A stretch of 7,118 nt of DNA from Anaerolineales bacterium. Lineage in GTDB: Bacteria; Chloroflexota; Anaerolineae; Anaerolineales; VGOW01. The stretch is taken from assembly GCA_919901875.1 (NCBI GenBank), contig CAKKQG010000322.1:1-7118 (forward strand), read 5' to 3'. The position numbers were made by a program, and so were the translations under genes. How positions within the stretch are numbered: position 1 is the stretch's first letter; each line of letters starts with the position of its first letter. This document shows positions 1-6,331 of the stretch, piece by piece. Below the pieces are notes generated by a model, which was not told the DNA's origin, did no database searches, and saw only the letters and a list, made by a program, of their open reading frames with translations.

Positions 1-155
1 TTGAGGCGAATGGATTCATTCAAGCCGTGCCTGTGCCTGCGGGGAACGTCATGATCGAAATTTATTTCATGCCGCTGGCGTTGCTTGTCGGCACGATCTT
101 TTCTGTGTTATCACTTGCCGCGGCTTTGATCTTAATCGTGAAGAAGCATGATTAA
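1..155 (+). CDS. 3' end of a membrane protein, possibly YfhO-like (partial)
   Basis: The reading frame starting at base 3 stays open from the window edge to TAA at 153-155, giving about 50 C-terminal residues. It starts EANGFIQAVPVPAGNV, continues MIEIYFMPL, then has one hydrophobic helix and ends in the basic tail IVKKHD. A Pro-Ala-Gly turn, a beta strand with an aromatic-Pro pair, one last membrane helix and a short Lys tail is the usual ending of YfhO-type and related multi-membrane glycosyl-transfer proteins. That family link is inferred from a short tail only. The stop overlaps the start of the next gene by 8 bp (ATGATTAA), which implies co-transcription and probably translational coupling. 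The N-terminus and catalytic part lie outside the window. Confidence 0.7.
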   Translation, partial: EANGFIQAVPVPAGNVMIEIYFMPLALLVGTIFSVLSLAAALILIVKKHD

Positions 156-2472
156 AGATCGCCCGCTCGTTTTCTTGTTGATCGTTTATCTCACGGTGGC
201 GGCAGCTTACGCCGTAGCGACTCCGCCCTTTGAAGCCTCTGACGAAGTGTTTCATTATCCATTTGTCCGCAACATCGCGTTAGGGCGCGGTCTTCCGGTT
301 CAGAGGCTCGATGTCAAACAACCTTGGGAGCAAGTGGCTTTTCATCCGCCTGCGTATTACTACATCGCCGCCGCGCTCACCTTTTGGATTGACACGAGCG
401 ATTTCGATTCGCTCCGCGCGCCGAATCCGTTTGCGCGTATCGGCATCCCCGGCACGCCGCAGAATGTTAATTACACAAAATCAGCGGCACAGTTTGTGGT
501 GGAGCCTGTGCGTTTGCGCGGATCAACGCTGGCGATCTATTTGCTTCGTGTTGTATCGGTCTTGATGAGTCTCGGCACGATCACCTTTACTTACTTGATG
601 ACGCGATTATTATTCTCTTCAAAAGTTTTAGCCTTACTCGCCGCGTCGCTCCTCGCCTTCAATCCCGAATTTGTTTTCATCAGCGCGTCGGTCAATAATG
701 ACAACCTCACTTGGTTGATATGCGTTTTCACGTTGTTCATTGCCTTGCATCAAGTGCGCGGGCGATCACAATTTGTTGATCGTGAGATCGGTTCGCGCGG
801 GTGGGATGCGCCGATGCTAGGACTCTTGCTTGGTGTTGCCGCCCTCACCAAAGTCTCTGCCCTTGTTTTGCTGCCCGTCGTGGGCGCGGCAATGTTCGTG
901 CAAGCGTGGCGCACGCGCCAGTGGAAAAAGTTTTTCGTGGATGGAACGATCATCGTCGTCATCGCCGTCGCGCTTTCGGCATGGTGGTATGTGCGTAACA
1001 TCATGCTCTATAACGATCTGCTCGCGCTCGATCTCCACGCCAAGACTACCGCCACGCGCACCGTGCCATTTACCCTTGCCGTCTTTCTCGAAGAGTTCCC
1101 CAGTTTTTGGTTTTCGTTCTGGGGTTTGTTCGGGTCGTTCAATATCCTCATGCCGCAGTGGGTCTATACGTTTTTCACTGCGCTTACGTTTGTTGGAATT
1201 GGTGGCGGTGTGGTGGCGTTGGTAAAAGGAGATCGAGTGAACGTCATTGCGAGCGTTCTTCGCGAAGCAATCTCGTTCTTTGGCAGATTGCTTCGGCGCG
1301 AAAAGCACGCGCCTCGCAATGACGTATTGGAACTTATCGCCCACGCCATGCTCGTCACATTCATCATCGGCACGGCGATTGGTTTGGTGCGCTGGAATCT
1401 TTTAAGCTACTCCATGCAAGGGCGGCTCATGTTCACCACGCTGCCGATCATCTCGATGTATCTCGCCGCAGGGTTGCTTGCGTGGAGTCCGGCGAAACAC
1501 AGAAAAATAGTTGCAAGCGTGATCATCGGCGCCATCGGATTCATTGCTCTGTTCACCGCCTCGAACACTGTCGCCGCCGCTTATCTCCCTCCCGCGCCGA
1601 TCACCGAATCGCAATTACCATCTGATCTCAAACCGATTCGGGCGCGGCTTGCGTCGGGTGCTGAGTTGGTCGGCTACAAAGTTGAATCGCCGCAACGAGT
1701 CACGTCAAACGATTCGATCATCGTCACGTTGTATTGGCGTTCTCTCGTGCCAATGAGCGCGGATTACAATTTATTTTTGCATCTCTTGGGTCAGAAGCAA
1801 ACGTTGGTGGGCAACGTGGATACGTGGACGGGCGGCGGCTTGCGACCGACATCGTTGTGGCGCGTCGGTGAGATTTACAAAGATCGTTACGTGATTACGC
1901 TCGATCCAAAATCGAAAACGCCGTCGAAACTTTTACTTGATGTGGCAATGTGGGAAAAAGATTCGAGTCGGAAGTTGCCGATCACGGATGAGAAGGGGAA
2001 TGTGTTGAAGTCGGTGACGGTGGATGTGGGATTGTTGGACTCGGCGCAACCGCTGATCGCAACTCCGCAAGCCCGCGCCGACTCCACGCTGGAAGGCGGG
2101 ATCGCTTTCGTCGGCTATGATCTTCCCGACAACCTAATCGCATCGCAACCGATCACGCTGACGTTATACTGGTTAGCCTCATCTCCTATCCAAAATGATT
2201 ACACCGTCTTCGTCCACGTTTTTGATTCGCAAGGCAAACGAGTTGCCCAAGCCGACTCGCCGCCGATGAACGGCGATTGGCTAACGTCAATGTGGCAAAC
2301 AAATCGCATCGTGATCGATCCTCACACATTCACATTGCCTTCGGGTCACTATGCGATTCGAGTCGGGATGTATGATCCCACAACGGTTGAACCGTTGCCC
2401 GCGTTTCGTTCTGACGGGAGCGAGTGGAATGAGAGGGCGATTGAGGTGGGCAGAATTACAGTTGATCCGTGA
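148..2472 (+). CDS. GT-C fold membrane glycosyltransferase (GT39/DUF2142-like) with two C-terminal beta-sandwich domains
   Basis: This 774-residue integral membrane protein probably transfers a sugar from a polyprenyl-phosphate donor on the outer face of the membrane. TM1 spans about 5-25. The first outer loop carries the acidic pair D32-E33 in PFEASDEVFHY, the usual catalytic/metal motif of GT-C enzymes, followed by HPPAYYY (66-72), the equivalent of the QPPLYY signature. About ten more helices run to residue 474, and SVNNDNL (181-187) resembles the DUF2142/GT39 loop. Residues 502-627 and 649-774 are two copies of one soluble domain, each with GY, TLYW, DY, an F.H strand and a TS.W segment. 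Residues 365-393 are encoded by an inserted palindromic repeat and form an Arg-rich loop between two helices. The start at 148 overlaps the upstream stop, and its ribosome site (GAAGAAG) is weak. Acceptor and sugar cannot be told from sequence. Confidence 0.82.
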   Translation: MIKDRPLVFLLIVYLTVAAAYAVATPPFEASDEVFHYPFVRNIALGRGLPVQRLDVKQPWEQVAFHPPAYYYIAAALTFWIDTSDFDSLRAPNPFARIGIPGTPQNVNYTKSAAQFVVEPVRLRGSTLAIYLLRVVSVLMSLGTITFTYLMTRLLFSSKVLALLAASLLAFNPEFVFISASVNNDNLTWLICVFTLFIALHQVRGRSQFVDREIGSRGWDAPMLGLLLGVAALTKVSALVLLPVVGAAMFVQAWRTRQWKKFFVDGTIIVVIAVALSAWWYVRNIMLYNDLLALDLHAKTTATRTVPFTLAVFLEEFPSFWFSFWGLFGSFNILMPQWVYTFFTALTFVGIGGGVVALVKGDRVNVIASVLREAISFFGRLLRREKHAPRNDVLELIAHAMLVTFIIGTAIGLVRWNLLSYSMQGRLMFTTLPIISMYLAAGLLAWSPAKHRKIVASVIIGAIGFIALFTASNTVAAAYLPPAPITESQLPSDLKPIRARLASGAELVGYKVESPQRVTSNDSIIVTLYWRSLVPMSADYNLFLHLLGQKQTLVGNVDTWTGGGLRPTSLWRVGEIYKDRYVITLDPKSKTPSKLLLDVAMWEKDSSRKLPITDEKGNVLKSVTVDVGLLDSAQPLIATPQARADSTLEGGIAFVGYDLPDNLIASQPITLTLYWLASSPIQNDYTVFVHVFDSQGKRVAQADSPPMNGDWLTSMWQTNRIVIDPHTFTLPSGHYAIRVGMYDPTTVEPLPAFRSDGSEWNERAIEVGRITVDP
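1241..1325. repeat. 85-bp dispersed-type palindromic repeat inside the glycosyltransferase gene
   Basis: The ends are a perfect 13-bp inverted repeat: ACGTCATTGCGAG at 1241-1253 and CTCGCAATGACGT at 1313-1325. Inside it lies a second perfect 11-bp pair, CGAAGCAATCT (1263-1273) and AGATTGCTTCG (1285-1295), around an 11-nt loop. The GTCATTGCGAG...GAAGCAATCTC...CTCGCAATGAC pattern is a widespread REP/MITE-like element seen in many unrelated bacterial genomes. Here it sits wholly within a coding sequence and is read as NVIASVLREAISFFGRLLRR followed by EKHAPRNDV. No obvious target-site duplication is visible at the edges. Confidence 0.85.
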
Positions 2473-2488
2473 TACGTGATGCGTGAGA
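2468..2488. repeat. Heptanucleotide tandem array CGTGATA/CGTGATG/CGTGAGA
   Basis: Three consecutive 7-bp units read CGTGATA (2468-2474), CGTGATG (2475-2481) and CGTGAGA (2482-2488). The glycosyltransferase stop codon TGA (2470-2472) lies in the first unit, so the array begins at the gene's last codon. It fills most of the 29-bp gap before the O-antigen ligase gene. With three imperfect units it could be chance, but a second, different heptamer array follows within 25 bp. Confidence 0.6.
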
Positions 2489-2501
2489 TGATGTTTACGA
2501 A

Positions 2502-3935
2502 ATGAAACTTTCAATTACTAATTACCAATTACCAATCGCGCTCGTCGCCGCTGTTATCGCCACCGCTGTCGGCGCGTTGATCGGCTTCACCAATGTGTTG
2601 ATTGCGACCATTGTGATTGCGGCAATCGCCGTTTCACTTTACACGTTGACCAATCTTGAGATCGGCATGTGGGGCATTGTGGCGGTCATCGCTTTGTTGC
2701 CGTTTGCTACACTGCCGATCAAAGTGGTTCTCACGCCGACGTTTTTAGATATGGCGCTGTTGGCAGTGTTATTTGTTTACGCCATGCAGTGGATGAGCCG
2801 ACGGCGCACCCGTGTCACGCTCACTCCGGCGCACGCGCCGATCATCGGTTTTATTGCGATGGCGGTCTTCGCGTTTGTGTTCGGCTTGCGCAACGGACCG
2901 CTCACGTCGAATCTGGCGCGGCACTTTGCCGAATTTATTTTGAGCGTGATCTTCACTTTTGTCGTTATAGATTATGTAGATGATCGTCAACGGTTGGAGC
3001 GCATGGCGTTGTTCATTGTGGTGTGTGGCACGATGGCGGCAGTCATCGGGATCGTGTTGTATTTCATCCCAGAGAATTTTGCCGAGCGAGCGTTGAATGC
3101 ACTGCGTGTGATCGGGTATCCGACGGGCAACGTGTTGCAATATATTGAGAGCAATCCGGAGTTGGGTCAACGCGCTATCGGCACATCGGTCAACCCGAAT
3201 ACGTTGGGCGGATTGTTGGCGGTGGTGGGGGCGGTAGCTGCGCCGCAGTTGACGGCGTCACGCCCGTTGTTTGTGAATCGCTGGGTGTGGGGCGCCGCCT
3301 TCGCGCTGATCGCCGTTTGTCTCGTCCTCACTTTCTCACGCACGGCGATGCTGGCGTTAGTGGCGGCATCACTTTTGATCGCCGCGCGTTATCCGAAATT
3401 GTTGTGGGTGCTGATCGTCGGCGCATTGATCATTTTGATCTTGCCTGTGACTCAAGAGTACGTGGATCGATTCGTTCAGGGCGCGCAGGGCGCCGACTTG
3501 GCGACCCAGATGCGATTTGGCGAATACAAGGATGCGTTGATCTTGCTTGCGCGTTACCCGTTGTTGGGTGTAGGTTTCGCCGGTGCGCCGGACATAGATA
3601 TCTACTTGGGCGTATCGAATGCCTATTTGACAATTGCTCAAGAGATGGGGTTCATCGGGTTGGCGGTTTTTTTGTTAGCGGTGATCGTGGTGTTTGGTTG
3701 GGCGATTGAACATAGCCGCAAAGCGTTGAAGGATGATTCGATGTCGTCGCTGTTTCTCGGTTTTCACGGCAGCGTGATCGCCATGCTTATTGTAGGCATT
3801 GGCGATCATTATTTTATGAATTTAGATTTTCAACCGGCGCAGACGATCTTCTGGATGATGATCGGGCTGGCGCTTTCGACGACTCGCTTGGCGCAGGCTC
3901 AGACCTCCGAGTTCTTTAAGAACTCGGAGGTCTGA
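2502..3935 (+). CDS. O-antigen ligase / Wzy-type polysaccharide polymerase family membrane protein
   Basis: This 477-residue polytopic protein has about ten to twelve hydrophobic helices and fits the Wzy_C/WaaL family, which joins polyprenyl-linked glycans or polymerises their repeats at the outer membrane face. Family marks are RAIGTSVNPNTLGG (224-237), the FSRTAMLALV stretch after a helix (278-287), the loop RFGEYKDALILLARYPLLGVG (338-358) and SNAYLTIAQEMGFIGL (372-387). In the last of these Ser replaces the His often seen in HN.YL.xxxE.G. The start at ATG 2502 has no good Shine-Dalgarno site, and an in-frame stop (2484-2486) excludes a longer protein. Codons 5-12 are built from the AATTACC heptamer array. 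Residues 465-477 and the stop come from a perfect palindrome, so the native C-terminus has probably been replaced. The gene follows the glycosyltransferase by 29 bp and is likely co-transcribed. Confidence 0.82.
   Translation: MKLSITNYQLPIALVAAVIATAVGALIGFTNVLIATIVIAAIAVSLYTLTNLEIGMWGIVAVIALLPFATLPIKVVLTPTFLDMALLAVLFVYAMQWMSRRRTRVTLTPAHAPIIGFIAMAVFAFVFGLRNGPLTSNLARHFAEFILSVIFTFVVIDYVDDRQRLERMALFIVVCGTMAAVIGIVLYFIPENFAERALNALRVIGYPTGNVLQYIESNPELGQRAIGTSVNPNTLGGLLAVVGAVAAPQLTASRPLFVNRWVWGAAFALIAVCLVLTFSRTAMLALVAASLLIAARYPKLLWVLIVGALIILILPVTQEYVDRFVQGAQGADLATQMRFGEYKDALILLARYPLLGVGFAGAPDIDIYLGVSNAYLTIAQEMGFIGLAVFLLAVIVVFGWAIEHSRKALKDDSMSSLFLGFHGSVIAMLIVGIGDHYFMNLDFQPAQTIFWMMIGLALSTTRLAQAQTSEFFKNSEV
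2513..2536. repeat. Heptanucleotide tandem array (AATTACC, 3.4 copies) in the start of the ligase gene
   Basis: The units AATTACT (2513-2519), AATTACC (2520-2526), AATTACC (2527-2533) and a partial AAT follow one another. They are translated as part of the ligase N-terminus (SITNYQLPI). AATTACC-type heptamer runs resemble the short tandemly repeated heptamers described in cyanobacterial intergenic DNA. The array lies 11 bp after the assigned start codon. Confidence 0.7.
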
Positions 3936-3940
3936 GCCTG
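3894..3940. repeat. 47-bp perfect palindrome at the 3' end of the ligase gene
   Basis: Bases 3894-3916 and 3918-3940 are perfect reverse complements (23 bp each) around a single central T at 3917. The left arm begins CAGGCTCAGACCTCCGAG and the centre is GTTCTTTAAGAAC. The ligase stop TGA (3933-3935) lies in the right arm. No T-run follows (the next bases are AAGTCTGG), so it is not a textbook intrinsic terminator, though the RNA hairpin would be very stable and could protect the 3' end or stop readthrough. The AGACCTCCGAG core looks like a dispersed palindromic repeat, which is an inference. Confidence 0.85.
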
Positions 3941-3948
3941 AAGTCTGG

Positions 3949-3957
3949 TGATATAAT
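3949..3957 (+). promoter_or_regulatory. Extended -10 promoter of the STAS/anti-sigma operon
   Basis: TGATATAAT gives a perfect -10 hexamer (TATAAT, 3952-3957) preceded by the extended TGn element. No TTGACA-like -35 lies 16-18 bp upstream; that region is the right arm of the palindrome. Transcription would start near 3964, about 25 nt before the ATG at 3989. Confidence 0.65.
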
Positions 3958-3976
3958 ACCGTCCAACATTGCGCTC

Positions 3977-3983
3977 GGAGGTG
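3977..3983 (+). promoter_or_regulatory. Ribosome binding site of the STAS gene
   Basis: GGAGGTG at 3977-3983 lies 5 nt before ATG 3989. An out-of-frame ATG at 3985-3987 is too close to the site, which supports 3989 as the start. Confidence 0.7.
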
Positions 3984-3988
3984 CATGA

Positions 3989-4321
3989 ATGGATATTTCG
4001 ACTCAAGAAGTGAAACGTGTTTCAGTGATGACGGTGAAAGGACGCGTGGATAGCTCCACGGCACCTGATCTGGAGAACGCGCTGAAGCAATTGGTGGAGG
4101 GCGACAAGACGCAGATTGTGTTGGATTTAAAAGATGTGGAGTATATGTCCAGCGCAGGTTTGCGGGCGATGGTATCCACCTTGAAGTCGGTGAAGCGCAT
4201 CAATGGTGATTTGCGTTTGTGTGCGCCTTCGCCGCGCGTGCATGAAGTGTTGCGATTGGCTGGCTTGACCTCGATCTTTAACATTTATCCGGGTCAAGAT
4301 GAAGCGGTTAACAGCTTCTAG
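3989..4321 (+). CDS. STAS-domain anti-sigma-factor antagonist (SpoIIAA/RsbV-like)
   Basis: This 110-residue cytoplasmic protein is a single STAS domain of normal length. GRVDSSTAPDLENAL (18-32) matches the first helix region, and VLDLKDVEYMSSAGLRAMV (44-62) is the strand and helix carrying the phosphorylation site. Aligned with SpoIIAA FMDSSGLG, Ser55 matches the phosphorylated Ser58, while the preceding Asp is Ser54 and the next Ser is Ala56. In the known partner switch the unphosphorylated antagonist binds the anti-sigma kinase and frees the sigma factor or other target; phosphorylation by the kinase breaks that complex. The kinase is encoded 17 bp downstream. The gene has its own promoter and a strong ribosome site. 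No sigma factor or PP2C phosphatase is present in the window, so target and input signal are unknown. Confidence 0.9.
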   Translation: MDISTQEVKRVSVMTVKGRVDSSTAPDLENALKQLVEGDKTQIVLDLKDVEYMSSAGLRAMVSTLKSVKRINGDLRLCAPSPRVHEVLRLAGLTSIFNIYPGQDEAVNSF

Positions 4322-4338
4322 TTCTTCGCCTCTCGTTT

Positions 4339-4755
4339 ATGAGTGAGAGTCGGCTCAGCGTCACGGCTCGCTATGATCGCATCAAACAGATTTGCTCGTT
4401 TGTGGTGGATGCGGCTAACGTAGCCGGGCTAGACGAGTCTTCTACCTTTCAATGCCAAATTGCGGTGGATGAAGCTTGCACGAATATCATCGAGCATGGC
4501 TATGAGGGTGAAGATAAGGGGCGGATCGACGTGATCTGTAACACGACTCCGGGTGTGTTGAAGATTGAGCTGCTCGATCAGGCGCTGCCGTTTGATCTCG
4601 ATAAAGTGCCGGAGCCGGAGTTGGGAGCGCCATTAGAAGACATGAAGATCGGCGGGCTTGGAATTTATTTTATGAAGAAGATGATGGATGATGTGTCGTT
4701 CTCGCGAGAGAATGGCACGAACAAGTTGATGCTGTTGAAGCGTCGCGCGGGGTAA
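4339..4755 (+). CDS. Anti-sigma regulatory factor, HATPase_c serine kinase (RsbW/SpoIIAB-like)
   Basis: This 138-residue protein is a stand-alone GHKL ATPase domain. The N-box is AVDEACTNIIEHGY (42-55) with E45 and N49 as the expected catalytic and Mg-binding residues. The G1 region is LLDQALPFDL (78-87), where the usual DxG is D80-Q81-A82. The G2 box is IGGLGIYFMKK (104-114). In this family the protein binds and blocks a sigma factor and phosphorylates the STAS antagonist on Ser; here the partner should be the product of the gene 17 bp upstream. There is no clear Shine-Dalgarno site, so translation may depend on ribosomes leaving the STAS gene. The Ala in place of the G1 Gly is unusual but may be tolerated. 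The target could also be a non-sigma protein, as in many partner switches outside Bacillus. Confidence 0.88.
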   Translation: MSESRLSVTARYDRIKQICSFVVDAANVAGLDESSTFQCQIAVDEACTNIIEHGYEGEDKGRIDVICNTTPGVLKIELLDQALPFDLDKVPEPELGAPLEDMKIGGLGIYFMKKMMDDVSFSRENGTNKLMLLKRRAG

Positions 4756-4770
4756 GTAGGATGAAATAAA

Positions 4771-4810
4771 AAAACACCGAGTGTCTGCTCCGCGAGACAC
4801 TCGGTGTTTT
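4771..4810. terminator. Bidirectional intrinsic terminator between convergent genes
   Basis: AAAACACCGAGTGTCT (4771-4786) and AGACACTCGGTGTTTT (4795-4810) form a perfect 16-bp stem with the 8-nt loop GCTCCGCG. A-rich DNA on the left (4764-4774) and T-rich DNA on the right (TTTTTGTTTT) supply U-tracts in both directions. It lies 15 bp after the HATPase stop and 16 bp after the serine hydrolase stop, so it serves both. Confidence 0.93.
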
Positions 4811-4826
4811 TGTTTTGATTCTTTTC

Positions 4827-6278
4827 TTATTTCTGTCCGGCAGGCGGTTGATTAAAATAGTTGTATACCGCGCGCGACATATCTGCCATTAAAGTTGAAC
4901 CGTATTCCCACTTTAAAAATTCGGGAGTCCAAATATATTGAACAAGAATGTAGTCGCCGTTGGGTGAGAAGACGATGGCAGCATCCCCGTAGGTGTTGTC
5001 GGTTAATCCTTCTTTGTGTGCCACGCGCACACCATCTGGCACACCGCCTTCGATCAACGCGCCTGTTTGGTTTTGCGCCATCACGCTGATCATCGCTTGA
5101 CACTCGGCTTGGGTGATCTGAGTCGGGAAGGCGAGCGCAAACGCGCCGCCGCCGTTGCTGGCGCATTGATAGATCATCGTCAGGAGCGAAGCGACGTCGT
5201 TGGTGGTCGCTTGGATGTAAGGATCGGGTTTGGTGTTGAAGTCGGCGCGTTTGTTGGCGGGCGTTTTGATAAACGCGCCACTGCCTTGCTGATTAAAACC
5301 TTTGGCGATGAACGTGTTTTGCATTCCGAGCAAACGTAAATTGGTGTTGATGCGATCTCCGCCGCGAATGACGTTGCCCTCGCCCACATCCGCCAGCAAA
5401 AAATTTCCTTGTTCATCCGAAGCGTGCGTCATGGCGTCGGCGATGCGCGTGTTGATCTCTGGCGAGATGTCGGTGCCCCAATTCATATACGTTTGCATCA
5501 AGATGGGCATGTTCATCACGCTGGTGCCGCTGAACGCCACATCCGGGTTGACGGTGATTTCCTGCCCACTTCGCAGATCGATCACGACGATGCTGGCAAC
5601 GCCTTTAAAATCTTTACTCTTAAGATAGTCGTTGAGGGTTTGGTTGAGGGCGGTGATCGGCGGGCGCGCCGTGCCACCCTCGAAGATAGTGAGAGCGGCG
5701 CGGCGGTTGACGGGTTGACGCAAGGCGAAGTCAATGACCGCGACAGAAGAATTAATTTCAAGTGTGACGCCGGGTTGACCCTTCGTGAAGTTGAGCGAAC
5801 TCGGGTCGCCTATGCCGCCGATGGGCGCCACATCGTAGCGCCGCGCAACATCTTTAAGATAAGTGCGAAGTTGCGTCTCGGAGTATTCCGCTTTGAGCGT
5901 GACCTCCACCGATTTGCCCGGCTGCCGCCACAAGTAATCCCAGAAGCCGCCCCAAAAATTTGAATCACTGCGATAGGTGTCAGCGCGGGTGAGCATCACT
6001 TCGGTGTCCATACGAAAACTGATCTGCGCCGGGTCAAGATTGAACACCGCGTTGCGATAATGCAGTTCAATGGGCGATGAATAAATACGTTGAAGCTCGG
6101 ACTGCGCTTCTTGGCGGGTGAGTCCACCCACGGGGACGCCGCCGATGATCATCCCGACCGGCAGCCGCTCGCGGACATTGCTGTATGCCGCCAATTGAAT
6201 CACCAACAAGGCAATTGAAGCAATGGCGCCGACGATGGCAACCCATTCTAAAAATGAAGTATTCGACTTTCGTCTCAT
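4827..6278 (-). CDS. Membrane-anchored class A beta-lactamase-fold serine hydrolase with N-terminal VanW/YoaR-type domain
   Basis: From ATG at 6278 the protein has 483 residues; numbering here is from that Met. It has a short basic N-terminus (MRRK), one membrane anchor at about 10-32, then an extracytoplasmic domain (about 38-200) with VGMIIGGVPVGGLTRQEAQ, typical of the putative peptidoglycan-binding domain found beside VanW and L,D-transpeptidases. Residues 210-483 match a class A beta-lactamase fold. The nucleophile segment is FSGTSVMNMPIL with Ser253, but Asn256 stands where SxxK needs Lys. THASDEQGNFLLADVG supplies SDE in place of SDN (287-289), and HKEG (421-424) supplies the KTG-like motif. 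It could be a cell-wall-binding or altered hydrolase rather than a drug-resistance enzyme. A GTG start at 6359 would add 27 residues but would lie upstream of the predicted transcription start, whereas AGGA lies 6 nt before 6278. Confidence 0.83.
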   Translation of the reverse strand: MRRKSNTSFLEWVAIVGAIASIALLVIQLAAYSNVRERLPVGMIIGGVPVGGLTRQEAQSELQRIYSSPIELHYRNAVFNLDPAQISFRMDTEVMLTRADTYRSDSNFWGGFWDYLWRQPGKSVEVTLKAEYSETQLRTYLKDVARRYDVAPIGGIGDPSSLNFTKGQPGVTLEINSSVAVIDFALRQPVNRRAALTIFEGGTARPPITALNQTLNDYLKSKDFKGVASIVVIDLRSGQEITVNPDVAFSGTSVMNMPILMQTYMNWGTDISPEINTRIADAMTHASDEQGNFLLADVGEGNVIRGGDRINTNLRLLGMQNTFIAKGFNQQGSGAFIKTPANKRADFNTKPDPYIQATTNDVASLLTMIYQCASNGGGAFALAFPTQITQAECQAMISVMAQNQTGALIEGGVPDGVRVAHKEGLTDNTYGDAAIVFSPNGDYILVQYIWTPEFLKWEYGSTLMADMSRAVYNYFNQPPAGQK

Positions 6279-6284
6279 CGTTTT

Positions 6285-6288
6285 TCCT
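6285..6288 (-). promoter_or_regulatory. Ribosome binding site deciding the serine hydrolase start
   Basis: Read on the minus strand, CAGGAAAAACG directly precedes ATG 6278, giving an AGGA core 6 nt from the start. The alternative GTG at 6359 lacks such a site, and its first 27 residues do not look like a signal or anchor. Confidence 0.6.
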
Positions 6289-6300
6289 GATTGCGATTCG

Positions 6301-6309
6301 AGTATAGCA
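6301..6309 (-). promoter_or_regulatory. Extended -10 promoter of the serine hydrolase gene
   Basis: On the minus strand this reads TGCTATACT, a -10 hexamer TATACT (6306-6301) with an extended TGn. No -35 match is seen. Transcription would begin near 6294, leaving about 16 nt of leader before ATG 6278. Confidence 0.55.
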
Positions 6310-6331
6310 TAAAGAAAAAATAGAACCTCTC

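Noticed and set aside
817..1344. Open frame of 175 codons on the minus strand inside the glycosyltransferase gene
   Set aside because: It is wholly antisense to a gene with clear GT-C motifs, is rich in Arg, Glu and Asp runs typical of shadow frames, and has no ribosome site or family likeness. Its start includes the palindromic repeat.
3894..3940. Intrinsic terminator for the ligase gene
   Set aside because: The hairpin is perfect but no T-run follows on either strand, so it was classed as a palindromic repeat that may only partly block readthrough.
5409..5963. Open frame of 184 codons on the plus strand opposite the serine hydrolase
   Set aside because: It is a shadow of the serine hydrolase codons: low-complexity Asp/Arg/Val composition, no membrane or domain pattern, no promoter or ribosome site.
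4827..6278. Antibiotic-resistance beta-lactamase
   Set aside because: The membrane anchor, the VanW/YoaR-type domain and the Asn in place of the SxxK Lys argue against a secreted drug-hydrolysing enzyme.
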